Assembly (NCBI GenBank): GCA_031395645.1
Contig: JANNJM010000010.1
Coordinates: 57,498-121,497 of the forward strand
Length of the DNA: 64,000 nt
From: SHZI01 sp031395645
GTDB lineage: Bacteria; Pseudomonadota; Gammaproteobacteria; Steroidobacterales; GCA-2729495
Direction: 5' to 3'
Part shown: positions 16,303-24,792 of the stretch, piece after piece
How the letters are laid out: each line of letters starts with the position of its first letter
Position numbering within the stretch: position 1 is the first letter of the stretch
The notes under the pieces: generated by a model
Seen by the model: only the letters and a program-made list of their open reading frames with translations
The model's database searches: none
Told to the model about the DNA's origin: nothing
Made by a program: the position numbers and the translations under genes

Positions 16303-19300
16303 TCAGTTGCCCTCGCGCTGGAACCAGTAGGTGCGCTTGACGGGGTTGCCACCAAACCCACTCGCCTCGAGGCGCTCTCGTTCCTCCGCTGTCAGGCACT
16401 CCGTTCCGGCGCAGATTGTCGGGCCTTCCTCGGTCCGGTAGAAATTCACGTCGGTTACCGGGATGCCGGTGGCGAGCGTCCGGTTCCGGTCTGCCACGGT
16501 CAGCGGCTCACCAACGGGGCTGTCGAAGTTGGTGCGGGGTCGGCCATCCAAGATGCTGACGGCATACAGCCGGTTGGTACCGGCGCCGCCGCTACACTCG
16601 CTGGCGGTTTCCCCGGGCGTAAACGACGTGAAGAACGTCGTGTTATTGATTGTCAGGGCCTCGCCAAGCACCTTCTCGCCGGCCCCGGCCACGAGACGCA
16701 GCTGCCAGCCTGCCGAGGCAAACGGCACCTCAGCCTCTGCATCGCTGGTGACGTCGACCAGCTGGCCAACCGAAACGGGTGACGCGGGATAGTCGTCGCG
16801 GTTGATCACGCCGAACACGTCGAAGTCACGAATGGAGAAAAATGCCTCTTCGATGTTTACGTCGAGCGGGTGGCCCCGATAGCCGGACCCGATATTTATC
16901 GTGATCAGCAGCTTTCTGTCCAGCAGTGTCTGGACGACGTCTGGTGCTTCGTAGAAGCGGCGCAGATCAGCCGTCGGCGGGGTGGTGCCGGCGGCACCGC
17001 CCAGCGACGCGAGAATTCCACCCTCGACCAGAGTGCCGGCGTTCTCGCCGTTCACGATATCAAAGCGCCACAACTGCCCACCCATGTCGCCCACGTAGAA
17101 GCGCTCGGCCAGCCCGTCCGCATTCAGGTCCAGTGGCCGCACGGGCGCGGGAATGGAAAACCGCATGCCTGGCAGCACGAGATCGTGCGGGCCGACGGCG
17201 TCGGCGCTTCCGGCGCTCCAGAGGCGCTCGCCCGTTGCGAGGTCGACCATATAGATGGCATTGCCAATGGTGTCCTCGCGGAATGCCCGGTTGTCCTGTC
17301 CCGGGTCGTAACCCCCACCGAAGATGGCCACGTTTCTGACCGTGCCGCCGATCCGGACCCGGGCTGCACGCGGCGGCGACCATGTCTGGCCGAGATCCGC
17401 AAATTCGCTGTCCGTGCTGCTGATCTCCCACAGCAGGCGGGGTGCATTACGCTCAGTGACGTCCAGGGCAAATACGGTCTCACCGCCGCGCCCCATGCCA
17501 AACAGCAGGATCGCTCGCTCACTGCCTGAGAGACCGGGGCGGTCGTCGTCATTCTGAACGACCAGGCTGATCTCGCCGTCCAGGCCGTAGGACTTCGTGG
17601 CGGCGGCTTCATTGCGCAAGAGCGGGTACAGCTTGTTGAGCAATCGGCGGGGAATAAAGGCCCAGGACTCGTTACCGGTATCTGCGTCAATGGAGTGCAG
17701 GAAGCCATCGTTGGTCGCCAGGAATACTGACGCCACCGGGTCGTCGACCGTACCGGAATAAAGCACGGTGACCGGCTGAACGTGCAATGGATCGCCCATG
17801 TCGCGGCGGGCCTCGGTACGGTCGCCGTCCTGATCAACGTCCTGCACGTCGCGGCCCAGCGCCCAGTTGATCACGTCCTCGCGGTCCGCTGCCGGCACCG
17901 AAGACAACTCGGCCAGCACGCCGACGGAGTCCGGTCGGACCCGGTTGGCGGTGCTCGACAGGTCGTCATCGGCCCCCAGGTTGGTGAAAACCCGCCGGGC
18001 TGCGGGTGAGGGCAACCGGCTCGCGGCGCCACCCTCGCTGACGCGGTCACCGTCCGGCGCTGCAGACCAGAAGCTGAATGCATCCAGCGCGAACAGTCCC
18101 GAGACAGGGTCGATGACTGGCTCTGCGTCCTGGCCGACCAGGGCACCGTTCGCGAGGCGGTACTTCTTCAGATTGCCGATCCAGCGAGCGGTTTCCGTGG
18201 GCTGGAAAACCGAAACAAACACATCGCTCAGATTCTGTGTGCGATTGAAGGCGTTAACCGGTACGGCGGGTGCGGCAAAGGTTCCGGCGCTGTCAAAGAT
18301 CGACAGCACGATGCCGCTCAGGGCGCTGGACAGCGACGCCGTGTCATCAGCCAGGTGGTATTCGCCACCGCCCCGGGCCGCCGTGGAGACCAACAACGGA
18401 AAATCCGCTTCGAAGCCGATGGTGTGGGTGACCACGTTCTGCACGCCTGGCAGCGTGTCATTCAGGTCCCGGCCAACCAGGTAGGCCGCCAGGTCGTCCA
18501 GGCACTCGCCGTCCCCGTCGCCGTCGCAGGTGGGACCAACGACTGTGCCAAAGTCCGGAAGGGCCAGGATCCTGCTGACGGCGCTAGCGTCTTCGGTGGG
18601 TTCGCCGTCCGTGAGAAAGATTATGAAGTTCTTCCCACACGACTCCGTGACCGGTGAGAGGTAGGTGGACGAGGTGATGTCGTTACCCACGCGCGATCCG
18701 GCCACACTCAGGATCGGGCCCAGACTGCCGTAGTCGACATTGCGACCGAGGTAAAACTGAGCTGCTTCGTACAATGTTTCGGACAAAGGTGTACCGCCGC
18801 CAGCTTGCAGGTCGTTGACGGTAGTAGTCAGGGCGCCGCGGGATGTCTCGATGTCGCCCATCGCTGCCACCACTGAGCCGCCGTCGTTCCTGTTGAAGCG
18901 CATTACGCCGACGTTGACGTTGCGCAGGCCGACCAGGAGAGCCGAGACGGCTTCCTTGACGATCTCGAGCCGGGACTTCTGGATCGTCGGTGGGTTGCTG
19001 CGCCAATTAAGCCAGTTGCCGTCGTAAACGGTGTACTGCGTGGACCAGGCCGGTTCAGTGGCATCCGAGGCGGCCCACGGGCCTTCAATGCCGTTGGCGG
19101 CAAAGCTTTCACTGCCAGAGCCATCGCCGTCGATACCGCGATCGCTTTCGCACTCGAGTTCGCCGTCCGGCCGGTCCGGTGACAGTGCATCCCAGCGCTC
19201 GCGGCTGGCATCCCAGCCCAGGAGTTTGTCCGCGTAGTACCCGACTTGTGCCAGCGGAGACCGGGACGCCGCGCAGCGATTGACGGTTTTCGGCAGCAGG

Positions 19301-19593
19301 TCGGCACTGTCGCAGGCTGGTGGTGTGCCGCCCGTGGAGAAGTACAGCGCGTCGCTGCGATAGCAGCCACTGAAGTTCTGGGCGCTGTCGAATGGCGACT
19401 GGGTTGCGACGAGCGTGTCCATGCTGCCGGAGGTGTCGATGACGAACAGCACATTGGCCTGGGCGCTGCTGGCATCCGGGTCGCTTAAGAACAATTCGGC
19501 ATCGTCCGCGCGGGACGTGGTCGCGAGTACGAGCAGCGCTACTGTCGCGAGGAGCGACTTCTTCAGTACCGGATTAGACGGAGGGTTGGTCAT
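16303..19593 (-). CDS. pilY1: PilY1 pilus tip adhesin / assembly factor
   Basis: The 1096-residue secreted protein has a signal peptide (SLLATVALLVLATTSRA) and an N-terminal von Willebrand A domain with MIDAS motif VLFVIDTSGSMD near residue 53. The C-terminal half is the PilY1 beta-propeller, with a calcium-type loop LDLNADGLAERFYVGDMGG. PilY1 primes type IV pilus assembly and acts in adhesion and surface sensing. The frame is open upstream to 19824, but the ATG at 19593 overlaps the previous gene's stop (ATGA) and precedes the signal peptide, so it is chosen. Placement between pilX and pilE matches the Pseudomonas order. Confidence 0.93.
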   Translation of the reverse strand: MTNPPSNPVLKKSLLATVALLVLATTSRADDAELFLSDPDASSAQANVLFVIDTSGSMDTLVATQSPFDSAQNFSGCYRSDALYFSTGGTPPACDSADLLPKTVNRCAASRSPLAQVGYYADKLLGWDASRERWDALSPDRPDGELECESDRGIDGDGSGSESFAANGIEGPWAASDATEPAWSTQYTVYDGNWLNWRSNPPTIQKSRLEIVKEAVSALLVGLRNVNVGVMRFNRNDGGSVVAAMGDIETSRGALTTTVNDLQAGGGTPLSETLYEAAQFYLGRNVDYGSLGPILSVAGSRVGNDITSSTYLSPVTESCGKNFIIFLTDGEPTEDASAVSRILALPDFGTVVGPTCDGDGDGECLDDLAAYLVGRDLNDTLPGVQNVVTHTIGFEADFPLLVSTAARGGGEYHLADDTASLSSALSGIVLSIFDSAGTFAAPAVPVNAFNRTQNLSDVFVSVFQPTETARWIGNLKKYRLANGALVGQDAEPVIDPVSGLFALDAFSFWSAAPDGDRVSEGGAASRLPSPAARRVFTNLGADDDLSSTANRVRPDSVGVLAELSSVPAADREDVINWALGRDVQDVDQDGDRTEARRDMGDPLHVQPVTVLYSGTVDDPVASVFLATNDGFLHSIDADTGNESWAFIPRRLLNKLYPLLRNEAAATKSYGLDGEISLVVQNDDDRPGLSGSERAILLFGMGRGGETVFALDVTERNAPRLLWEISSTDSEFADLGQTWSPPRAARVRIGGTVRNVAIFGGGYDPGQDNRAFREDTIGNAIYMVDLATGERLWSAGSADAVGPHDLVLPGMRFSIPAPVRPLDLNADGLAERFYVGDMGGQLWRFDIVNGENAGTLVEGGILASLGGAAGTTPPTADLRRFYEAPDVVQTLLDRKLLITINIGSGYRGHPLDVNIEEAFFSIRDFDVFGVINRDDYPASPVSVGQLVDVTSDAEAEVPFASAGWQLRLVAGAGEKVLGEALTINNTTFFTSFTPGETASECSGGAGTNRLYAVSILDGRPRTNFDSPVGEPLTVADRNRTLATGIPVTDVNFYRTEEGPTICAGTECLTAEERERLEASGFGGNPVKRTYWFQREGN

Positions 19594-20006
19594 CGCTGCG
19601 GTGCCTTGCTTCGTATCAGCGTACGAAGCGGGGTGGGCGCATCCAGCACCACGCGTTTGACGCGACGGGTCTGGGGTTCGTAGTAGACATAGACCAGGGT
19701 CTTCGGGTTGGTGGCGGCAGCCCGGAAGGCCTCGAGGACGGCAGCCTGGCCGGCGGGCTGCCGGGTGCCGGGGCGGTTGAACCAGGTGGTTGCAGCGCTG
19801 ACGCGCAGGCTGACCGGGCGGCACGTGGGGCAGGGGCGCACGGTCAGCCCGCCTTCCGGTGTGGTCGGGAGCTGCACCTGGTTACGGGTGAGTTCATAGG
19901 CCTGCTCGATCACGCGCAGGGTGGCTGACGCCTGCTGTGAGACGCTGAACACGAGCAGCGCAGCCGCTGCGAGCCTGCCAACCGGTGTCTGAAAGTACTT
20001 CATCAC
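19590..20006 (-). CDS. Small secreted protein of the minor-pilin operon, unknown function
   Basis: The 138-residue product has a signal peptide (LAAAALLVFSVSQQASA) and a CPTC motif in the middle, then a basic C-terminus. Both ends overlap neighbours by four bases (pilX stop with its start, its stop with the pilY1 start), so it is translationally coupled in the operon. I recognise no family; position suggests a pilus accessory or PilY1 partner. In Pseudomonas a small gene (pilY2) sits after pilY1, not before it. Confidence 0.75.
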   Translation of the reverse strand: MMKYFQTPVGRLAAAALLVFSVSQQASATLRVIEQAYELTRNQVQLPTTPEGGLTVRPCPTCRPVSLRVSAATTWFNRPGTRQPAGQAAVLEAFRAAATNPKTLVYVYYEPQTRRVKRVVLDAPTPLRTLIRSKAPQR

Positions 20007-20455
20007 TTCACCACCTGATACGCGTAGCCCTGAACCAGACGCGCCCTGGCGTCACGCTGATCGGTCATGCCCGTGGAGGTCACTTCGTAGTTGAGGTTTT
20101 TCAGACTCGAGCTGATCCCGAGACTTTCGCCGCGGGAGCAGATCGCGGTCACGTACCGCCCCCCGAGCTCTGGGACTGCCACGGCGGGTTCGGCCACTAA
20201 CGGCGCTGCGCAGTCACCGACCACCGGTGGAGGCCGGCGCAGCACCTCGTCAATACCGGTCTGGGCCAGGCGGTAGGCGTTTTCCCGATACTGGACATTG
20301 CCTGCCATCAGCAATTGCAGACTGGCTGTGCGCATCGTTGATATGGCGAGCACCGTGAGCACCATCAGCAGAATCAGGCTGATGATCAGTGCGGCGCCAC
20401 CCTGCCGCTGGCGTGGGGTACGTGCCGGGTGCGTGGCTTGCCTGTTGTCCGTCAT
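20003..20455 (-). CDS. pilX: Type IV pilus minor pilin PilX
   Basis: The 150-residue product has a basic N-terminus then GGAALIISLILLMVLTVLAIS, the PilX N-terminal helix. PilX proteins lack the standard GFTLxE leader and instead begin with a Gly-Ala-Ala-Leu type junction, as here. The segment RENAYRLAQTGIDEVLRR is typical of PilX N-terminal family proteins. Its start directly abuts the end of pilW. Confidence 0.88.
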   Translation of the reverse strand: MTDNRQATHPARTPRQRQGGAALIISLILLMVLTVLAISTMRTASLQLLMAGNVQYRENAYRLAQTGIDEVLRRPPPVVGDCAAPLVAEPAVAVPELGGRYVTAICSRGESLGISSSLKNLNYEVTSTGMTDQRDARARLVQGYAYQVVK

Positions 20456-21442
20456 CTAGGCGCCTTCATTATTCAGGAAGATCGTTTTGGAGATCTGCAG
20501 GCGGCGGAAGTTCGCCGGATAGTCCGCGGAGCCGCCCACCAGATCGCCCAGGTCGGCATCCGGCGTGGTGTAACGCCGCTCGTCCACCCAGGCGGGGTCG
20601 TCGGCCGGGGTCCCGACGAGCAACCACATGCGCACCGCGATCACCTGGCCGTCGGGGTCGAAGCCAGCTGCGGCAGGGTCGAGCAGCGCATGATTGCTGT
20701 CCACATACCGGTCGACATCGCCGTCGTTGTCGGTGTCCACCCCGAACTGGATCTGCAGATTCTCGACACCCGGAATAACTTCCTCGTCCCTGAAATTCCC
20801 CGTGGCACCGAGACTCAGGCGGCGGAGCGAGGGCAGTGACGGATCAAAACTCGATGCATTGCTGACGTAGTAGGCATTGACGGCGACATCGTTGGTGCTG
20901 TTGGTGCTGGCCGCAGGGCCGAGCGGCAAATTGACGTCTTTGAACAAGCGGCCCTCGGCCAGCGTGGTCTGGACCTGCAGGCGGTTGCCGTCGGCAAGCG
21001 GTCGATTGCCGCCCTTCCACGGGTCTGCGTGCCGCAGAATCAATACGTCGCTCCCGGCTCGTGGCGTGTCGTTGAACGAGACGCAAGGCAGATTGTAGAT
21101 ATCGTCGTTTGCGTCGACGGGCAGGGGGGCGGTCGGGGGGACGCCCAGAGCGAAGTCCGACACGTCGGCGCCACCACAGGTGACGACAATGCCCGGCGGC
21201 CTGACGATTCGTGCCGGCTCAGAGTTCAGGCCCCAGTATCGCGCCAGCCGAATATCCGGCTCGAGCGTATCCAGCGCGAACCGGGCACTTTCCTGCAGAC
21301 GCGCCAGGCTGTCGCCGGCGCGGTAGCTGTTCTTGCTTTGGGCGTAGACATACAGGGCGCCACCGATCAGGAACAGGCCGATGGCCATGGCGACCGTCAG
21401 CTCGATCAGCGTCATGCCGCGTCCAGTGCGGAATCGGTTCAC
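20456..21442 (-). CDS. pilW: Type IV pilus minor pilin PilW
   Basis: The product (328 residues from the GTG at 21442) reads MNRFRTGRGMTLIELTVAMAIGLFLIGG, a short leader plus pilin helix with Glu5. The rest (YAQSKNSYRAGDSLARLQESARFALDTLEPDIRLARYWG) is characteristic of PilW. The GTG overlaps the pilV stop (GTGA); an upstream ATG at 21502 would lie inside pilV and add a non-family extension. It belongs to the initiating minor-pilin complex. Confidence 0.9.
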   Translation of the reverse strand: MNRFRTGRGMTLIELTVAMAIGLFLIGGALYVYAQSKNSYRAGDSLARLQESARFALDTLEPDIRLARYWGLNSEPARIVRPPGIVVTCGGADVSDFALGVPPTAPLPVDANDDIYNLPCVSFNDTPRAGSDVLILRHADPWKGGNRPLADGNRLQVQTTLAEGRLFKDVNLPLGPAASTNSTNDVAVNAYYVSNASSFDPSLPSLRRLSLGATGNFRDEEVIPGVENLQIQFGVDTDNDGDVDRYVDSNHALLDPAAAGFDPDGQVIAVRMWLLVGTPADDPAWVDERRYTTPDADLGDLVGGSADYPANFRRLQISKTIFLNNEGA

Positions 21443-21891
21443 GGCTGGACCATCAGCGTGTAAGTCGCCGGCTGGTCGACGGGCTGGCCGATTTCCGGCC
21501 ACGCCACCCGGATGGTGTAGGTGAGTGGCGCCGGACCGGCAACCTCGACCTCACCGCCGGCTCCGTCGGGCAGCTGGTTGTCCAGCTGTGTGCTCCAGTC
21601 AAGCCAGTCGTCATCGGCAAGTTGCTCGGGCGTGCAGTCAAGGGCGCCGTTGACGCAGTCGCCGTCCACACCCGGACCCGTGCCCGCATACGCGATTCCG
21701 GCGCTGCGGTTGCCGCGAATCCGGTCGGCCATGTCTGAGGCGAGGTTCACGGCGGCGGTCCTGTAGAGGGAGGTGCGACCCGCCCGGATGCCCTCCAGGT
21801 ACAGCGCGGCGATCCCGAGCATGCCGACCGACATGACCACCAGGGCGACGAGCACCTCGACGAGCGTAAAGCCTTTGTGCCTAGCACCCAC
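21439..21891 (-). CDS. pilV: Type IV pilus minor pilin PilV
   Basis: From GTG at 21891 the product is 150 residues: a very short leader MGARHKG then FTLVEVLVALVVMSVGMLGIAALY, the PilV signature, followed by LASDMADRIRGNR. The frame opens further upstream to 22098, but that part is a shadow of the preceding gene; the GTG overlaps its stop by 11 bases and has an AGGA upstream. Start choice is inferred, family is firm. Confidence 0.88.
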   Translation of the reverse strand: MGARHKGFTLVEVLVALVVMSVGMLGIAALYLEGIRAGRTSLYRTAAVNLASDMADRIRGNRSAGIAYAGTGPGVDGDCVNGALDCTPEQLADDDWLDWSTQLDNQLPDGAGGEVEVAGPAPLTYTIRVAWPEIGQPVDQPATYTLMVQP

Positions 21892-22477
21892 CGAGGGAAT
21901 TCCTGTCTGACTGGACGTCGGCCCGCATACGCGACAGCTGCGGTTGTCCAAATTTGCCGATCCGGATCCAGCGGCCCGCTGCCACGTCACCACCGGTGTC
22001 CATGTCGCCGCGGAAATCGCAGAGCTGGATTTCGATGGCGTCCACATTTTCGAGTTCGCCCTTCTCGTTGAACAACAGGTCGTCAGCGCTCGGAGCAATC
22101 GTCAACCCGTCGACGAGATCCGCCTCCAGGGCGTCGTGCCGTTGCAGGACGACGTCGTCGACACCGATTGACTCGTCCCGATCGTTATCCAGGAAGACCG
22201 TCCACCCGGCGCCCAGGTTGCCGCCGGCGACGCAGTCCCCGGCTCCGTCCGGTGTGGGACAGATCATCACCCGTTGGGCTCGCCGCGTGAGCGCCTCGCT
22301 GCGCGCCGCCCGCAGGCTCCCCAACAGGTCGTTGGTAGCGCTGCTCATGCGGCTGTTGGCCGCCAGGGTGGCGAAGACGGGTACGCCGACGCCCAAGGCA
22401 ACGGCCATGACGCCGAGTACCACCATGAGTTCAATGAGGTTGAAACCCCGTTGTTGTTCTTCTTCTGGGATCCGCAC
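21881..22477 (-). CDS. GspH/FimT-family minor pseudopilin (FimU-like)
   Basis: The 198-residue product has leader MRIPEEEQQRG and GFNLIELMVVLGVMAVALGVGVP, with Glu5 and a GspH domain (SSATNDLLGSLRAARSEALTRRAQRV; CPTPDGAGDC). In Pseudomonas fimU occupies this position directly before pilV. Two such genes are in tandem here, this one and the next upstream, so which corresponds to fimU and which to fimT rests on order alone. Confidence 0.88.
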   Translation of the reverse strand: MRIPEEEQQRGFNLIELMVVLGVMAVALGVGVPVFATLAANSRMSSATNDLLGSLRAARSEALTRRAQRVMICPTPDGAGDCVAGGNLGAGWTVFLDNDRDESIGVDDVVLQRHDALEADLVDGLTIAPSADDLLFNEKGELENVDAIEIQLCDFRGDMDTGGDVAAGRWIRIGKFGQPQLSRMRADVQSDRNSLGGC

Positions 22478-22604
22478 CGCAGCCGCCGGTTACAGGTCAC
22501 GTCAACGGCCTCTATCGTGCGGCCATCCGGCAGACATAAGTATCCGCGCCGATAGTCGGCTGGATACTGGTGACGAGCAGAGAATCTGTATGTCATTCAG
22601 ATTC

Positions 22605-23135
22605 TTAGGCCGGACAGCTCGGTGCGCCGTTAGCTGCGGCTGCGGAGCTGGCGCGGGGTCTGCCGGTGTAGCTCACCACGACGGCCCTGGCCTGCGCGTC
22701 GCCCCGCCGGTCGCAGAAGGTTAGCGTGCCATTGACCGAGCGCAGCCCCCACGGACGGAAGACGAAGGCGACGCGGTTGGCGACGATGGCAGCAGTCGGC
22801 AGCGTGCGCTCCACCTGGAGTATGGGTTCGCCCATGTCGACCCGGGGCGGGTCGTCCTGATCCCGGTTCACAAAGACGATAAACCCGTCCTCCCAGCTTC
22901 CTGAGTGCGTGCACTGCCGGCCGCTTTGACTCCGGCACATCGCCACGTCCGCCCCGGATTTCAGGGCTTCGTGCCGGGCGACGTACATGCCGTGGACGAA
23001 GCGGTTGACCGCGGTCGTCAGGCGCGAATCCAGCACCAGACTGGTGAAGGCGGGGACGGCCAGTGTGAGGACCACGGCGCCGATGGCCAGTGTGACCAGC
23101 AGTTCGAGCAGCGTGAAGCCGGAGGTGCGGTGCAT
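22605..23135 (-). CDS. GspH/FimT-family minor pseudopilin (FimT-like)
   Basis: The 176-residue product has a very short leader MHRTSG then GFTLLELLVTLAIGAVVLTLAVP with Glu5, followed by a GspH-type region (VNRFVHGMYVARHEALKSGADVAMCRS) with paired cysteines. It is the first gene of the minor-pilin operon and is separated from the next by 127 bases in which I see no coding sequence. FimT proteins of this family bind DNA in some naturally competent gammaproteobacteria; nothing here tests that. Confidence 0.88.
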   Translation of the reverse strand: MHRTSGFTLLELLVTLAIGAVVLTLAVPAFTSLVLDSRLTTAVNRFVHGMYVARHEALKSGADVAMCRSQSGRQCTHSGSWEDGFIVFVNRDQDDPPRVDMGEPILQVERTLPTAAIVANRVAFVFRPWGLRSVNGTLTFCDRRGDAQARAVVVSYTGRPRASSAAAANGAPSCPA

Positions 23136-23253
23136 GGAAACACTCGGGACTGACAGGGGCGAAGGGCCGCTACCTTAGTGGCCGCCAGTGGATGCGGCCA
23201 GCGCACAAACCGGGCGCACCGTGCAGTTTCGCGACTTGCGCTAGTATTCCGCC

Positions 23254-23670
23254 ATGACCTTAAGGGCCGATGTGGAAGCCAGGCTGCGCGCCCACCGGGT
23301 GCAGCCCACGCCCCAGCGCGTCGAGCTCGGCATGCTGCTGCTGGCCCGCCCGTGCCACGTATCGGCTGACCAGCTGCTCATGACCCTGCGCCGGTCGGGC
23401 AGTCGCATTTCCAAGGCGACGGTCTACAACACGCTTAACCTGTTTTCCCGCGCCGGCATCATCCGCGAGGTCGCCGTGAATCCCAGTCGCCTCGTCTATG
23501 ACTCCAACACGACCCACCACCACCACTTTCTCGACGAAGACACGGGCGAGCTCGTGGACATCGGCCCGGACGACATCAAGCTCCAGCGCCTCCCGGAGCT
23601 GCCGGCAGGCATGGAGACCTCAAGCGTTGAAGTGATCATCCGCGTGCGCCGGCGCCCGGACCGCCCGTAG
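23254..23670 (+). CDS. Fur-family transcriptional regulator (Irr-like)
   Basis: The 138-residue protein has the Fur winged-helix DNA-binding domain (HRVQPTPQRVELGMLL, then ISKATVYNTLNLFSRAGIIREV) and a short dimerisation domain with THHHHFLDEDTG. The two CxxC structural zinc pairs of classical Fur are absent; only one cysteine (RPCHVS) is present. A histidine-rich HHH motif with no CxxC recalls Irr, the haem-responsive Fur relative, but assignment beyond the superfamily is tentative. TAGTAT at 23242-23247 lies so close to the ATG that the mRNA may be leaderless. The stop codon lies inside a repeat element. Confidence 0.88.
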   Translation: MTLRADVEARLRAHRVQPTPQRVELGMLLLARPCHVSADQLLMTLRRSGSRISKATVYNTLNLFSRAGIIREVAVNPSRLVYDSNTTHHHHFLDEDTGELVDIGPDDIKLQRLPELPAGMETSSVEVIIRVRRRPDRP

Positions 23671-23692
23671 GAGCGGCTTCAGGCGCGACAGC
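23667..23692 (+). repeat. REP-like element, GTAGGAGCGGCTTCAGGCGC type
   Basis: The sequence starting GTAGGAGCGGCTTCAGGCGC matches the arms of the inverted repeat at 39464-39524. Its first bases include the TAG stop codon of the Fur-family gene. It belongs to the GTAGGAGCGGCTTCAGCCGC class of repetitive extragenic palindromes common in gammaproteobacteria. Confidence 0.65.
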
Positions 23693-23699
23693 CCCCAGT

Positions 23700-23728
23700 T
23701 TGATGGGCGGCGGTCGATTCCCTATACT
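23700..23728 (+). promoter_or_regulatory. Promoter of tRNA-Thr
   Basis: TTGATG (23700-23705) and TATACT (23723-23728) are separated by 17 bases, and a GC-rich discriminator leads into the tRNA 5' end at 23740. A near-consensus stable-RNA promoter. Confidence 0.75.
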
Positions 23729-23739
23729 TCCGCGCGGTC

Positions 23740-23815
23740 GCCGGGGTAGCTCAGTTGGCAGAGCACCGCATTCGTAATGCGGGGGTCGGAGGTTCGACTC
23801 CTCTCTCCGGCACCA
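23740..23815 (+). tRNA. tRNA-Thr (anticodon CGT)
   Basis: A complete 76-base cloverleaf: acceptor GCCGGGG pairing with CTCCGGC (one G-U), D-arm AGCTCAGTTGGCAGAGC, anticodon arm CCGCA-TTCGTAA-TGCGG, T-arm GGAGGTTCGACTCC and encoded CCA. It closely resembles E. coli thrW. A truncated gene begins directly at its 3' end. Confidence 0.97.
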
Positions 23816-24113
23816 TCAAATCAAGGTCCATACCGCAGGCCTGGTTTACACCGGCGCCGCTGCGGTGTTCAGCGGGCTGTTTGCCCTGATCGTCGCTGCC
23901 CACTACGGAACCAGGCTGTCGCGCACGGCCTTGTTCTGGGCGGCGTTCATTCTCACGCGGCCTGTAGGGGCGGTCGTCGGAGATTTTCTGGACAAGCCGG
24001 TCAGCGCCGGGGGGCACGCGTTGAGCCGGTATTCCGCATCTGCCGCACTCCTGGTCTTTATAGTTGGCAGTCTCGTGCTGTTCCGGCGGCGCGCGGCGAC
24101 GCAGAGTCATTGA
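23816..24113 (+). pseudogene. C-terminal remnant of a COG4705-type membrane-anchored protein
   Basis: The open frame runs without a start from the last bases of tRNA-Thr to the stop at 24111-24113. It encodes three hydrophobic segments, including FWAAFILTRPVGAVVGDFLDKP followed by GGHALSRYSASAALLVFIVGSLVLF, the conserved C-terminal end of the COG4705 family. Full-length members are roughly 200-250 residues or more; only about 98 codons remain and no ribosome site is visible (the first ATG-like start is 82 codons from the end). I read it as a 5'-truncated remnant created by a rearrangement at the tRNA 3' end. Family recognition is from memory. Confidence 0.6.
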
Positions 24114-24126
24114 TGCAACAGGGCCG

Positions 24127-24729
24127 CTACCGCTGCGGTTCCTGCTTCCTGAAGTGCGTCGCCAGCCACTCAGCAGCCGACGGTCCGATTGACGGCGTCC
24201 CGCTGTCAGGGGCGAACGGCGACCCTGCTTCCAGTTCCGGCCAGCTGCGTGCCAGCGGGTGGCGCAGGTCCTTGGCTAACCGCAGCGCATCCTCGCGGCC
24301 GCTGTAGTACCGCGGTACGCGACCGGTCTCGGTAAAGCCCATCTCCCGATAGAACAGCTGTGCGACAGGGCTGCGCGCCCGGACTTCGAGGCAGAGCGAG
24401 AACGTACCCGCCGTGATGGCCGTTTGTTCCAGCCACTCCAGGAGGCGGCGACCCAGACCGCGGCGCTGCCAGCGGCTGTCAACGGCCAGCAGGTTCAGAT
24501 GGGCGATGTCATCACCGAAATGCATGATCGCGAAGCCGGCCAGCGTGGAGTTCGGGCTACCGCCGGCGCGAACGGCGAGGACGAGCGAGTCGTGGTGGTG
24601 CAGGTGCCGGGCCACCCGGGCGGGGGTCCAGGTCCAGGGCAGACCGACTTCAACGAGCCGCCGCGACATCTCGGCGATGACCTGAACGTCGGCGGCTAAT
24701 GCGGGGGCTATTTGCAGTGTTATAGGCAT
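24127..24729 (-). CDS. GNAT-family N-acetyltransferase (RimI-like)
   Basis: The 200-residue product carries the GNAT acetyl-CoA motif in LLAVDSRWQRRGLGRRLLEWLEQTA (Q/RxxGxG/A) plus LCLEVRARSPVAQLFYREMGFTETGRVPRYY, very like RimI, the ribosomal protein S18 alanine N-acetyltransferase. E. coli RimI is 148 residues; this protein has about 45 extra C-terminal residues of unknown role. Substrate therefore remains uncertain. It is convergent with the remnant gene at the tRNA. Confidence 0.8.
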   Translation of the reverse strand: MPITLQIAPALAADVQVIAEMSRRLVEVGLPWTWTPARVARHLHHHDSLVLAVRAGGSPNSTLAGFAIMHFGDDIAHLNLLAVDSRWQRRGLGRRLLEWLEQTAITAGTFSLCLEVRARSPVAQLFYREMGFTETGRVPRYYSGREDALRLAKDLRHPLARSWPELEAGSPFAPDSGTPSIGPSAAEWLATHFRKQEPQR

Positions 24730-24792
24730 GCGGCTCTCCGGCCGTTTTCACTACACTAGCGCAGATCGTGCCTCAGCGTCTGCGTGGATTTG

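Noticed and set aside
16303..19824. PilY1 as a 1173-residue protein
   Set aside because: The extension overlaps the preceding small gene; ATG 19593 gives a signal peptide and an ATGA overlap.
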